Position numbers and translations under genes: made by a program
Shown here: piece by piece, positions 27,582-36,896 of the stretch
How positions within the stretch are numbered: position 1 is the first letter of the stretch
Layout of the letters: each line of letters opens with the position of its first letter
Notes under the pieces: generated by a model
The model's database searches: none
What the model saw: only the letters and a program-made list of their open reading frames with translations
What the model was told of the DNA's origin: nothing
Assembly: GCA_965198485.1 (NCBI GenBank)
Contig: CBDAPQ010000005.1
Location: forward strand, 1,364,001 to 1,428,000
From: RH-AL1 sp965198485
GTDB lineage: Bacteria > Pseudomonadota > Alphaproteobacteria > Rhizobiales > Beijerinckiaceae
DNA: 64,000 nucleotides
Reading direction: 5' to 3'

Positions 27582-29147
27582 GTGCCAACTCCACCTTCTG
27601 TGACGTCGTCAAGCGCCGAGGGGGTGCCGGTTCTCCCGTCCGCGGGTTCGAGCGCGCGATTGGTGCCGCGTCCCCACCAGCGTGAAGCGATCTCGGCGAT
27701 CCTGGATGCGCGGTCGGCAGGTTGTCCCGGTTTTCTCCTCGGCGATATGACCGGGCTGGGCAAGACGCTCGCTGTATGGTGCGCCGTTGCGGCGATGCCC
27801 GAACGCGACGTGCTTATCGTTTGCCCAAAGGGTGCAATCCCGCAGTGGCGCCGCACCATCGCCCTTGCTGACTGCACCGAAAGGACGGTCACGCTGATCA
27901 ACTACGAGCGCAGCAAGTCGCTGATGGCACCTCCGGCGGCGAGCAAGCGACGATCCGCCCGGGCCAAGAACAACGAGCTTGCGAAGCACGGACAGCCTCG
28001 GAGGATCTGGCCCATCGTCGTCTTCGACGAAAGTCATCGCTTGCGAAATCCTTACGCGCAGCAGAGCATGGTATGTCGGCAGTTGGCTGACGCCGCCGTC
28101 TTCTCGATCTTCGTGAGCGCGACGGCTGGCCAGGCGCCGCACGAGCTGTCGTATCTCGGCCGCCTGTTGGGCCATGCGGCCAACTCGCCTGTCGAGACCC
28201 TCGCCGACTTCCGCGAGCTGATGAAGCGCTTGAGGATCGGCAGGGCGAAGGGCCGATGGGCGAACTGGTCGTGGGAGGCCAACGCGCGCGACTGCAGCGT
28301 GATGGCCGACCTTCTGTTCAAAGGCAATCGCGCGATCGGGATGCGTCGCCGGCCGGGCGACATCGCGGGCTGGCCCGAGGTGCAGCGAGAGCTTGCCCCG
28401 ACGGCACTGGGCGAGGCCGAGCGGCGGCTTTACGTGGCGACGTGGCGCGAGTTCAGGCGAGAGCTCGGCCTGATCGGCGGAAGCGCGCGCCGGCCTACGG
28501 GATGGGCGGCCGAGCTGCGCTTCCGGCAGAAGGCGAGTCTCCTGCGCGTGACCGGAACAGCCGATTTCGCAAATGACCTCCTCGAGGCCGATCAGCAGGT
28601 TGCGATCTCGGTGGCATTCCTGGAGACGAGCACGGCCTTCGTTGCCAAGCTGGCGGGTCTCGGCTGGCGCGTGGGCGAGATCAACGGCGAGCAGCCCGGC
28701 GACGTCAACGAAGCGACACGGATCGCCTTTCAAACGGGACATCTCGACGTCGTCGTCTTCACCGTGACCGAGTCGATCTCGCTCCACCGCAACGAGATGC
28801 CGGGCGGCGAGCGTGCACGGGCCCTGATCGTCCACGACATGCGGCACAGCGCGATCCAGATGGCTCAGATCGAAGGTCGCTGTCACCGCGACGGAGAGGC
28901 CGCGACGATCTACTTTGCCTACGCGGAAGGCACGGTCGAAGAAAGGATTGCCGCCACGGTGACGCGACGCATGGCATCAATGGAAGCCATGGCGGGCGAA
29001 GACACGTCATGGCTCGACGAGATCGCCGCTGTCATCGACAGCGTCGCAGAAGCTGAGCATCGGCTGATCAAGCGTCGACTACGTGAACTGCCACGAACCG
29101 TAGCAAGGCATCGCCTACCCGCCGGTAGGAGGCGGTTAAACGGCTAG
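27582..29147 (+). CDS. SNF2/DEAD-like superfamily II helicase of accessory type
   Basis: A two-RecA-domain ATPase of about 521 residues. Motif I is DMTGLGKTLAVW, motif Ia lies in VLIVCPKGAIPQW, motif II is VVFDESHRLRNP (DESH instead of DEAH), motif III is FVSATAG, and motif VI is QIEGRCHRDGEAA near the C-terminus. This small SNF2 form, without chromatin-type accessory domains, is frequent in phages, plasmids and integrated elements; its role may be in DNA translocation, replication or defence. GTG at 27582 is preferred since it begins shortly before the Q-motif-like PRPHQREAI; an ATG at 27477 would add a low-complexity leader. No recombinase or phage gene is adjacent. Confidence 0.82.
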   Translation: MPTPPSVTSSSAEGVPVLPSAGSSARLVPRPHQREAISAILDARSAGCPGFLLGDMTGLGKTLAVWCAVAAMPERDVLIVCPKGAIPQWRRTIALADCTERTVTLINYERSKSLMAPPAASKRRSARAKNNELAKHGQPRRIWPIVVFDESHRLRNPYAQQSMVCRQLADAAVFSIFVSATAGQAPHELSYLGRLLGHAANSPVETLADFRELMKRLRIGRAKGRWANWSWEANARDCSVMADLLFKGNRAIGMRRRPGDIAGWPEVQRELAPTALGEAERRLYVATWREFRRELGLIGGSARRPTGWAAELRFRQKASLLRVTGTADFANDLLEADQQVAISVAFLETSTAFVAKLAGLGWRVGEINGEQPGDVNEATRIAFQTGHLDVVVFTVTESISLHRNEMPGGERARALIVHDMRHSAIQMAQIEGRCHRDGEAATIYFAYAEGTVEERIAATVTRRMASMEAMAGEDTSWLDEIAAVIDSVAEAEHRLIKRRLRELPRTVARHRLPAGRRRLNG

Positions 29148-29366
29148 GCGATCGAGCGGACCGCCGCAGCGCTCAAGTGGCGAAACGTTCGAAAATTGGA
29201 CCACTTCACATCGACAAGAGTGCTCCATTTCATTTACGCTTTGCGACAGCCTGTCGAGCGCGTGATAGACGACCCGCTTGACAAGCTGCTCCCGCGGGTG
29301 GACCTCCATCGCGACTCGATTGACCAGCGGACCGCGCCCTGTGGAAACGTCGACAGGAGGACCCAT
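29136..29366 (-). CDS. small hypothetical protein with strong ribosome binding site
   Basis: A 76-residue frame. Its ATG at 29366 is preceded on the minus strand by GGAGG with a 6-base spacer (plus-strand CCTCC at 29373-29377), the strongest Shine-Dalgarno sequence in this part of the window. It ends 12 bases inside the convergent helicase gene and is divergent from the following glycosyltransferase. The middle part (VHPREQLVKRVVYHALDRL) could form a helix; there are four cysteines in the C-terminal half. No family recognised. Confidence 0.4.
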   Translation of the reverse strand: MGPPVDVSTGRGPLVNRVAMEVHPREQLVKRVVYHALDRLSQSVNEMEHSCRCEVVQFSNVSPLERCGGPLDRLAV

Positions 29367-29439
29367 ATCAAGCCTCCGACATCCAGCTGGAGAAGCGCGC
29401 CTGCCAGCTCGCGCTCAGAGCGCCGCAAGAGATAGCACC

Positions 29440-30858
29440 GTGGGACAGCGTGTCTTGTTCGTGAACCACGGCCAGCGCCAATGCGGCGTCCAGGAATTCG
29501 GTGTGGAGATCGCCGGCCAGCTCGCATCCTCAACCCGGTTCGACGTCATCTATACCGAATGCGACAGCTTCGACGAGTACGTGACGGCACTATTCGATCT
29601 GGAGCCTGTTGCAGCCGTGTTGAACTACCATCCCAGCACAATGCCATGGGCTCGGGCTGCTCTTCTGGTGCGGTCCGACATTGCAGCAATCGGCATCATC
29701 CACGACGTGACGAATGCTTCGGCAGATGCGTGGGATGGGCCTTTGTTCGACATCATGATTACTCACGATCCCGACTTGAACACGAACAATCCGCGTTTTC
29801 GGTCCGGTCCCAGACCAATGCCGCGCTATCGTCCACCCGCTGCCCCGCCACTCGCGGGACCCGTCCGCATCGGCAGTTTTGGTTTCGCCGGCCACGACAA
29901 AGGCTTCGACGATATCGTGCGGCTAGCGCAGGAGTCGTTTGATGACTGCGTCATCAGCTTGCATATCCCACCTGGCGACTTCGTCGACACCGACGGTACG
30001 GCAGCGCACGACATCGTGCGGCAATGCCAGGCCTTGGTGCAAAAGCCCGGTGTGTCTGTCGAAGGCTCACACGGCTTCTTATCGCGGGAGGCGCTGATCG
30101 ACGCCTTGGCAACCAATCACATGAACGCTTTCCTGTACGATCCGGACCGCGGCTTTGGCGGAATCTCCTCCTCCACCGACATCGCGCTTTGCGCGGGGCG
30201 ACCAGTGGCGTTGCGGCGGGGCAAGATGTTCCGGCATTTCGAGCGCATCGAGCCCTCAATCTTCGTGGACGACTTGTCCTTCCGGCAAATTCTTGACAAT
30301 GGCTTTGGGCCGCTCGAGCCGTTCCTGCAGGCCTGGAGCCCTGCGGCGCTGGTTGCCGCACATGAGCGAGCAATCATCGATGCTCTGACGGTGCCGCGGC
30401 GTGACCGCGTGTTGCATGCCGCGAAGGTTATCATGCACGCGGTAGCGAGCCCTACCTTCTGGACATTCCACGGTACGACTTTCCCAAAACTATTAAAGGG
30501 CAACAATCCCGCGCTCGCAACCCTCACAGGTCGCGTCATTGGTGAGCATATTGCTCTCGACTGTGCTGAGGAGGGGTTCGCACTGTTTGGCCCCTATATT
30601 GCGCTGCCTGAGGGCATCTTTACCGCGCGTATCCGCTTTGCGGAGGGCAATCCGATGGTCGGACGCGCCTCGTTCGATATCTATGCCAAGGAGGTGATCA
30701 CGAGCCGTGTGGTCGAGGTCTTTCACGCAGACCAGTCATCTCGAGAGATCGAACTCGACTTCACGCTCACGTCTCCCCGTCCAAACGTGGAAGTGCGCAT
30801 TATCAATGAAAGAGGGTTCACTGGGCGGATCGAGAGTTTGGAGATCGCTCGACATTAA
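29440..30858 (+). CDS. glycosyltransferase-like protein with extra C-terminal domain
   Basis: 472 residues from a GTG at 29440. The opening VLFVNHGQRQCGVQEFGVEIA matches the N-terminal Rossmann half of GT-B glycosyltransferases, with the glycine-rich donor-side loop typical of enzymes acting on lipid-linked sugars. The second Rossmann half follows (GSFGFAGHDKGFDDIV, then AFLYDPDRGFGGISSSTDIALCAGRPVA in place of the usual EGFGLPxLEAMA block). The final ~100 residues are beta-rich (FTLTSPRPNVEVRI) and unassigned. Homologues are found in surface polysaccharide loci. It starts 74 bases from the divergent small gene at 29366. Sugar specificity is unknown. Confidence 0.7.
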   Translation: MGQRVLFVNHGQRQCGVQEFGVEIAGQLASSTRFDVIYTECDSFDEYVTALFDLEPVAAVLNYHPSTMPWARAALLVRSDIAAIGIIHDVTNASADAWDGPLFDIMITHDPDLNTNNPRFRSGPRPMPRYRPPAAPPLAGPVRIGSFGFAGHDKGFDDIVRLAQESFDDCVISLHIPPGDFVDTDGTAAHDIVRQCQALVQKPGVSVEGSHGFLSREALIDALATNHMNAFLYDPDRGFGGISSSTDIALCAGRPVALRRGKMFRHFERIEPSIFVDDLSFRQILDNGFGPLEPFLQAWSPAALVAAHERAIIDALTVPRRDRVLHAAKVIMHAVASPTFWTFHGTTFPKLLKGNNPALATLTGRVIGEHIALDCAEEGFALFGPYIALPEGIFTARIRFAEGNPMVGRASFDIYAKEVITSRVVEVFHADQSSREIELDFTLTSPRPNVEVRIINERGFTGRIESLEIARH

Positions 30859-30915
30859 GCTGAAGTCGGCCAGGTCGGCGACTTCAACATCTCGCGACAG
30901 GCTGTGTCCCGCCGA

Positions 30916-31977
30916 TTACAGCCCGTCTTTCAGGAAGACGTGTTCGGTGAGGCCGCTGTAAACGTCGTCTAGTTGCTCGGAGTGGGTCGACCAACCGGCG
31001 CGTGGCGTAACGCTGCTGCTGTAAAAAACGTTACCGTCCACCGGATTGCTGAAAGCTGTCCAGTTCTTGGTGTAGATAACACGCCTGGTGCTTCGGCTCA
31101 TAGCGTCGAGTGCGAAGTCGATCTGCTCGCTCAACATCTCATGGAGAGCGGAAATCGTTACGAAAGCATCGACGGAGTTGTTGGGGATCAAGGAAAGCTG
31201 GTCGACTGAGAAGAAAGCCAGATCGCACTGTTGCACTTCTTCGGCGATGTCGGACCAGTCGGTAAACTCACGCCAGCGGAATGCACGCTTTCCAGGGAAG
31301 ACCGAGGTGAGATACCATTCAGCAACAGCAAGGGCGGGACTTATATCGAAGATCCAATATTTCGCATCGACCGCTTGAACCGCCACCGCTCCAACTCGGC
31401 CGTATCCGGCGCCGATCTCAGCGACTATCGGCCTGTCCGTGCAGGATTTGAGAAAAGGCGCCACCCGGCTCCATTCTCTGATCGAATTTGCCAGATCCTG
31501 CGATATTCTTCGTTCTCCCATATAGATGGATACGGGGTTACCGAGTTCAGGCTCCTGCAACATCTCCGTGAGGCCTTCTGGATGCCGCCGTGACGTGTAC
31601 CACCATAGAAGGCCAACGAAGAGCGTGTAGGCCTTCTGCTCGATCTTCGTCTTCAGGAAGGCAGCAGAGTATAGCGATTCGAGTTCCGCGGAACCAACGA
31701 GTTCTGCCGCAAGAGGAGTGGATTCTGGATTTTGTGCCCAGTAAGTAATTAAGGCTTGCATTTGTGCGTTGGACGGATCGCCGACTGTGAAGTTGAAATA
31801 ATTCTGTGATAAAGTGCGTTTAAAACTGCCGATACCTCTCGCCTCTATCATTCGAACGTTTTCGGCAGAGAAAACTTTCCAAAACTCCGAGGGTCGCATG
31901 TCGGAGTTTTGATCAGTGAGCCATGCCTGCATCCGAGCAACGCGACTGACCACCAACTGTGTTTGCATATCTTCCAT
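30916..31977 (-). CDS. putative sugar O-methyltransferase (SAM-dependent)
   Basis: A 353-residue protein with a class I methyltransferase core in the C-terminal two thirds: the SAM-binding glycine motif is IVAEIGAGYGRVGAVA, followed by YWIFDISPALAVAEWYL (second strand and acidic residue) and the DAFVTISALHEML motif. It resembles the putative sugar O-methyltransferase family associated with polysaccharide clusters. The ATG at 31977 (MEDMQTQLVV) is preferred to the upstream one at 32061, which adds an unrelated hydrophobic segment. It is convergent with the preceding glycosyltransferase and divergent from another methyltransferase, so two methylation steps are likely in this locus. Confidence 0.75.
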   Translation of the reverse strand: MEDMQTQLVVSRVARMQAWLTDQNSDMRPSEFWKVFSAENVRMIEARGIGSFKRTLSQNYFNFTVGDPSNAQMQALITYWAQNPESTPLAAELVGSAELESLYSAAFLKTKIEQKAYTLFVGLLWWYTSRRHPEGLTEMLQEPELGNPVSIYMGERRISQDLANSIREWSRVAPFLKSCTDRPIVAEIGAGYGRVGAVAVQAVDAKYWIFDISPALAVAEWYLTSVFPGKRAFRWREFTDWSDIAEEVQQCDLAFFSVDQLSLIPNNSVDAFVTISALHEMLSEQIDFALDAMSRSTRRVIYTKNWTAFSNPVDGNVFYSSSVTPRAGWSTHSEQLDDVYSGLTEHVFLKDGL

Positions 31978-32444
31978 TGCAGGCACCTCATCGCGATGCG
32001 AACTGCTAGCAAATGTCGCTGGGTGGAACAACCAAAGGATCAACTGAAAGCCTGCTCGCAAGCCATCGCGTCATGGCCGCTCAACGGCGCAGTCACGTCA
32101 TCACAGCCCGTGTCCCGCGGTCTGAGGATCTTCTGTCAGAGTAGGGTGGCCGCCGCTCTCGCAAGATTCCAAATGAAGATCTTTTTCGCTTTGAGTGAAG
32201 AGCCCTCACGTGATAGCGCCAGCGCGAAGGCAGCGCTTTGTGAAGTTTGAAAGATCGTCGATCTCGCGTCGCCAGAACGCTTCGACGGTGACGAAATCCG
32301 AAAGTCTCCTACGCGGTAATCGTTCGTAAGGAACCGGCCGATTCATCCTCCCTATGGTTGAAGGTGATCTCGCCTGGATCGGCATTGACGAGGTCCGTCC
32401 GCTGGACGATATCGGCATGCATAAAATATGATGAGGACGAGGCT
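31978..32444. other. divergent intergenic region between two methyltransferase genes
   Basis: About 470 bases of mixed composition that must hold both promoters. A short minus-strand frame (32206-32418) and other frames here lack start support. No hairpin or repeat was resolved. Confidence 0.3.
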
Positions 32445-33149
32445 GTGCAGCACGACGACCTGACCACTTTGGCGATCAAGCACGGTACCGACAAGTGGGG
32501 CACCCATTGGTACACACAACACTATAACCATCACTTCGCGCGCTTCCGCCCCTTCAAGTTCAACCTTCTCGAAATTGGTGTCGGCGGGTACGACGATCCA
32601 GAGGCCGGCGGCGAGTCGCTACGAACGTGGGAAGAATACTTTCCACTTGCAAACGTGATCGGCCTGGACTATTTCGACAAGTCTCCACACTCGAAAGGGC
32701 GGGTTTCTACGATACATGGTGACCAAACTGATGAAGAGTGCCTTCAGAGGCTACACAAAGATTTCGGCCCTTTCGACATCATTGTGGATGACGGCAGCCA
32801 TCTTTCGCACCATGTTCTCAAGAGCTTCGAAGTACTCTTTCCGTTGCTTAATGACGGTGGGATTTACGCTATCGAAGATACGCAAACCTCTTACTGGCCG
32901 CATTTCGGCGGCGACGCACGCGACTTCAATAAGCCATCGACAACTCTCGGGCGTGTTAAATCGCTGACGGACGGCCTTAATTTCAAAGAAATACCTGATC
33001 CCGAATACAAGCCCAGTTATACAGACAAAAACATCATCGGGATACACTTTTACCATAGCCTTGTCTTAATCGATAAAGGGCTAAATTCCGAGGAGAGTAC
33101 AGCGGTGATTGATAATCAACCCACTCTGGTCACTGGCGGCCCAAGCTAA
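32445..33149 (+). CDS. class I SAM-dependent methyltransferase (CmcI/macrocin O-methyltransferase-like)
   Basis: 234 residues from a GTG at 32445. The N-terminus DDLTTLAIKHGTDKWGTHWYTQHY is the conserved entry of a family that includes demethylmacrocin and other sugar O-methyltransferases (HGTDK binds the substrate side); the SAM-binding strand is NLLEIGVGGYDDPEAGG, and the metal-binding IIVDDGSH is at about the middle, with AIEDTQTSYWP following. A longer start at 32358 adds residues without similarity. It probably methylates a sugar of the surface polysaccharide. An almost perfect hairpin follows its stop. Confidence 0.85.
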   Translation: MQHDDLTTLAIKHGTDKWGTHWYTQHYNHHFARFRPFKFNLLEIGVGGYDDPEAGGESLRTWEEYFPLANVIGLDYFDKSPHSKGRVSTIHGDQTDEECLQRLHKDFGPFDIIVDDGSHLSHHVLKSFEVLFPLLNDGGIYAIEDTQTSYWPHFGGDARDFNKPSTTLGRVKSLTDGLNFKEIPDPEYKPSYTDKNIIGIHFYHSLVLIDKGLNSEESTAVIDNQPTLVTGGPS

Positions 33150-33163
33150 ACTGCTTAAAAATC

Positions 33164-33187
33164 GTAAAAAGTGATCGTCACTTTTAC
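33164..33187 (+). terminator. hairpin downstream of methyltransferase gene
   Basis: GTAAAAAGTGA at 33164-33174 can pair with TCACTTTTAC at 33178-33187 with one unpaired A and a TCG loop. It lies 14 bases after the stop codon, in A+T-rich DNA, and resembles a weak intrinsic terminator, though no continuous T-run follows. Confidence 0.5.
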
Positions 33188-33311
33188 TTAAATTCAGATT
33201 TAAACAGTTGCTCTTGAAAGAGCGTGATGAGATGGAGAAGTCTTAAATTAACGAATTAGAACCGGAACGAAGTCAAGATGAAATGCGACTCGGCGCGTCG
33301 CCAAGCGGGTC

Positions 33312-35279
33312 TTAGTTCGCGTCGTTGCGCGTAACCGTCCGGGCGAGACTTAAAGTGCGCTTTGTCGGATAGCTGCTGTAGACGTTGTAATAACCCGTCC
33401 TCGGGTCGTAAGCGACACCGTACTGGTTGGCGCCGCTCGGAGTACCGGTCAGAAAGCCCGAGGTCGACGGGCTGCTTGCAAGCGCTCCGGTGAGGGGTTG
33501 GCTTACCATCGAACCCCCTAGGACGTACATCGCCGACGCACTCGTGGTTGTGTCGGTCATCGTGATCGAGCCGGTTCCGAGCGGAAGCCGGTAAGAGCCT
33601 GGTGACGATCCGTTTCCCGCCGGGACCGTGATCGTGAAATGTGTGCTGTCACTCCCGGATCCAGCGTACAGCCCCGTCCGTGGATCGATACCGTCCCGCG
33701 TGATGGTGCCCGTGATGCTCCAAAGCAAATAGCTGCTCGGGATAGCCCCGGTTGGCTGCACCGATCCGTACAACGACAAATAAGACGTCGGATCGACGCT
33801 GAAGACTGGGCTGTTCGCGCCGTTGGCTGTATTCGGATCCAAGATGACGGGGTTGGCGTAGATCGAGACAGCGGCACCGTTCTTGAGAACGACGCTGGAG
33901 CCAATTGAATTGGCGACGTTGAGCCCAAACACCGACATTTTAAAGCCGTTCTCGATGTCGATCGCGGGGCCCGGCCTGAAGCCGCCCGCCGATCCAGCGA
34001 ACGAATAGCTGTGAACGTCGACCTGTCCCAGGCCCCCGACGCTTGGAGTGCCATCCGCGAGGATGCCGCCGAGACCGAAATCATCGCAGCTCAGCGTGTT
34101 CACGACCGCGCCAAGCGTGCTCCAGTTGGCGGCATCCGTTCCGATGCGCCAGCAGCGGCCGCCCACGACCGCGTACATTTCTTCAATCCGAAAGCCGTCT
34201 GCCCTGCCGGTGTAGATCAAGGTCTGGTTGCCGCGCATGTAGTTGAGGACAGCTGCGTTCTGCGAGTAGAACGGGAAGGCGTGCGTGTCGAGGAGGCGCA
34301 CGACATCCTTCGCACCGTCGATATGGAATCCATTCGTCAGGAATTGACCGCGCACATCGTAGGTCGTCATACGCCCACCGTTGACAAGGACTGCGCTCGT
34401 CGGGTTGATCAAGGTCACGTGTTCGAGACGAAGATCGTCCGAGTTCTCGACGATGTCGTAGTCGTTGGCGGCCGGCATCCACGTCGCCCCTGCGCCGTCG
34501 CCGTCAGAGCCCGTGGGAAGAGGCGGTTGATTTCGCCACGTGCATTCGTTGGCGATAACGACGCCTTCGGTGCTGTTCGTCCGGTTTCCGACGATGAATC
34601 CTTTGCCCGGATGGTCGAAATAAATGATCGAGCCTGGCCCAGGGCTCGGCAAGGTGCTGCCGGTCTGTAGGCCGACGTAGTTTCCGCCGGCGAGCTCGCA
34701 ATAGTCGCCTTCCAGATAGATATGTTCGGTAATCGTGATCGGCGCCGTCACCCGAAGCATTCCGGGCCCGTTGTTCGCCGTATGGCCTCCAGGATGTCTC
34801 AAGCGGCGGCCGTTGCTTGAGGCCCAAGCGATAGCGGCCTGCAAGCACGCTGTGCTGTCCGTCCCGTTGCCGGGCGTGCCATCGCTGTCCTCGGCGCACC
34901 CCCACACGTTGATTGAGGTGTCTCCGGAACCCGAGAAAACGCCGTACGCGCACCCAATATACTGTCCCGCGTTACCACCGGGGCCGGTGAGCCCGACCTG
35001 CGATCCTCCGTCACCAGCGCCCTTTTTGAGCGGACAAGCGCCGGGCCGCAAGACGTAATCCGCCTCGCTACCATCGCCCGACCTATAGCCATCCCGCCGC
35101 ACGTAAGCCATCGAGATCGGGAGAAGCGCGAGCGCCGCGACATCGGAGACATGGACCGACGGCGATCCACCTAAGCCGAAGCCATATCGGCAATCCCAAT
35201 CTGACCTAGCCGGCATCATACAGAGGTTCAGAAGCACGAAGGCCAAGCTTGGCATAAAAAAAGTTGTTTTGCTAGCCAT
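33312..35279 (-). CDS. secreted protein with pectate-lyase-like beta-helix features
   Basis: 655 residues with a signal peptide (about 1-26, FFMPSLAFVLLNLCMMPARS). The central region (about 150-450) shows short repeating strands with small and aromatic residues (DDLRLEHVTLINPTSAVLVNGG, NTLSCDDFGLGGI), as in right-handed parallel beta-helix proteins of the pectate lyase 3 type that bind or cut polysaccharides. The C-terminal part carries the motif IDPRTGLY and again YDPRTGYYNVYS about 90 residues apart, and is rich in Ser, Thr and Gly. No catalytic residues could be assigned. Located among glycosyltransferases, it may modify or anchor the exported polysaccharide. The mature N-terminus carries cysteine pairs suited to the periplasm or cell surface. 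Confidence 0.7.
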   Translation of the reverse strand: MASKTTFFMPSLAFVLLNLCMMPARSDWDCRYGFGLGGSPSVHVSDVAALALLPISMAYVRRDGYRSGDGSEADYVLRPGACPLKKGAGDGGSQVGLTGPGGNAGQYIGCAYGVFSGSGDTSINVWGCAEDSDGTPGNGTDSTACLQAAIAWASSNGRRLRHPGGHTANNGPGMLRVTAPITITEHIYLEGDYCELAGGNYVGLQTGSTLPSPGPGSIIYFDHPGKGFIVGNRTNSTEGVVIANECTWRNQPPLPTGSDGDGAGATWMPAANDYDIVENSDDLRLEHVTLINPTSAVLVNGGRMTTYDVRGQFLTNGFHIDGAKDVVRLLDTHAFPFYSQNAAVLNYMRGNQTLIYTGRADGFRIEEMYAVVGGRCWRIGTDAANWSTLGAVVNTLSCDDFGLGGILADGTPSVGGLGQVDVHSYSFAGSAGGFRPGPAIDIENGFKMSVFGLNVANSIGSSVVLKNGAAVSIYANPVILDPNTANGANSPVFSVDPTSYLSLYGSVQPTGAIPSSYLLWSITGTITRDGIDPRTGLYAGSGSDSTHFTITVPAGNGSSPGSYRLPLGTGSITMTDTTTSASAMYVLGGSMVSQPLTGALASSPSTSGFLTGTPSGANQYGVAYDPRTGYYNVYSSYPTKRTLSLARTVTRNDAN

Positions 35280-35363
35280 GCAAGCCCAAGGTGCTGATGA
35301 TTATTGAAGCGGTATTACCTAATCATTTTCGATACTATTCCACGCTCTTGGCTTGAGAGGACA

Positions 35364-36896
35364 TCAGACTTCTAGACTTTCCAGCCTTTCCTTCTCTCTC
35401 ACCGTCAGCAAGGATTTCACGATCTGGTGTTTAGAAGCGAAATCCGAAAACCATATCGAGTAATCAGCAACGGATCTTCGGTCCTCGAGGCTGTACCGCG
35501 CTCTGGCGAAGCTCGATAGATACCAAACCAGACGGGCGCCAAGTGATAGCTGCAACGCAGGACGCGGGATCGAAACCTGAGAAACCCAAGCCAAGACCTG
35601 CTTTGACGCTAGGTATCCCGACATCAAATCAGGATCACCGTGGAGGATGACTTCCAAAGCTAGATCTTTCCGACCGTCTTCAGAAGCGACACGATACTTT
35701 GGAACGGGAGACGCGTGGAGATAAGTCTCCAGAAGGCTTTTGAATCCTGGCAACATAAATGATCCGTCTTGGCACAACACATCTGCACTGCTCACGTCAG
35801 CAGACGCTGACGACGACACCAAGTCTCGGATAATACCTAGGAAGGTATTGCGAAGCAGATCCGTCGTAAATCTTGTGTTAAATTGGTGAAGACTGAGTCG
35901 CGCGAGTCGGTACCGTTCTTCATCCGAGAGGAGAATCGTACAAATTGCGCTGGCCATCGAAGCGACATCGTCAGCGTAAATTGCGGCAGGCCCGCATGTC
36001 TCAGGCAAAGCGCTAGCAGTAGACGATATTACAGGTAGACCGAACGCCATTGCTTCCACGACGGGAACGCAGAAACCTTCATGGAAACTAGCGGCAATAT
36101 AAAGGTCTGAGTAGCGATAATAATTAGCAAGCGCTTGCGAGCCGACTATTGGATGAAAGCTGACTGAGGTCTGCATTTCTAGGTCGGTGACGAGGGCCTT
36201 AAGCCGGGCTATATATTTTGCTAGCCGCGGATCATGATTACCCACGATGTGTAGGTGAGGTCTCTCGGCTTGCGATTCACTGATCGATGCTACAGCTGCG
36301 ATAATCCTTTCGAAGTTTTTATTTGGTACCAGACGGCCGACTGATAGGATGTTGGTAGAATTCTTGCTGATATAATCTCTTGTCGCCGGCTCTAGCACTT
36401 CGCCGAACAAAGCTGCAATTTCATTGAAAGGCGGTACCACCAACGACTTATCGGGGCTCACACCCAAAGCGATAAGCTCCTGCATGTTGAAAGAGGAATC
36501 AGACAGAAACAGCTCGACGGGCAGCGCGACAAGCTCATATAGCATGTCGCGCCCGAGGCGACATCCGCGCACATGGTCAACCGAGGTGCCAAGATAAAAA
36601 CGGCTCGGCGTCACGTTGTGATATTTAATGACGACGCGCGCTTCCAGTTCTCTCAGGCTTTGCAGCGCAATCGGATCTGCCGTGCAGTAGTGATAGATAA
36701 CGATATCATCCTTACCGAGCCACCAGCTTAGCTCGCGATATGGCCTTACAGGTTGGCCGATGATGGATTTGCCGGTTTGGGTGAAAAAGGCACAATCGAA
36801 GCCTGCTTCCTGCAGCACTTTATGCATCCCACGCGCATCATTGCTGACCGCGTCATGAGGAGCCAAATTGGGAGCGGCGATCGCGACCCGCATCAT
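35364..36896 (-). CDS. glycosyltransferase family 4 protein
   Basis: A 510-residue GT-B enzyme. The N-terminal half has RVAIAAPNLAPHDAVSND and KYHNVTPSRFY; the C-terminal half has the donor-binding GRLVPNKNFERIIAA and the retaining-transferase signature EGFCVPVVEAMAFGLPVI with the two glutamates of the EX7E motif. After residue 400 about 100 additional residues are of unknown role. It overlaps the upstream 777-residue transferase by four bases (ATGA) and is therefore translationally coupled to it. It probably adds a sugar to a lipid-linked oligosaccharide; specificity is unknown. Codon use is A+T-richer than in the flanking chromosome. Confidence 0.88.
   Translation of the reverse strand: MMRVAIAAPNLAPHDAVSNDARGMHKVLQEAGFDCAFFTQTGKSIIGQPVRPYRELSWWLGKDDIVIYHYCTADPIALQSLRELEARVVIKYHNVTPSRFYLGTSVDHVRGCRLGRDMLYELVALPVELFLSDSSFNMQELIALGVSPDKSLVVPPFNEIAALFGEVLEPATRDYISKNSTNILSVGRLVPNKNFERIIAAVASISESQAERPHLHIVGNHDPRLAKYIARLKALVTDLEMQTSVSFHPIVGSQALANYYRYSDLYIAASFHEGFCVPVVEAMAFGLPVISSTASALPETCGPAAIYADDVASMASAICTILLSDEERYRLARLSLHQFNTRFTTDLLRNTFLGIIRDLVSSSASADVSSADVLCQDGSFMLPGFKSLLETYLHASPVPKYRVASEDGRKDLALEVILHGDPDLMSGYLASKQVLAWVSQVSIPRPALQLSLGARLVWYLSSFARARYSLEDRRSVADYSIWFSDFASKHQIVKSLLTVREKERLESLEV

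Noticed and set aside
27310..27612. Minus-strand 100-codon frame and the plus-strand 54-codon frame 27413-27577
   Set aside because: Mutually exclusive, no domain similarity, weak start signals.
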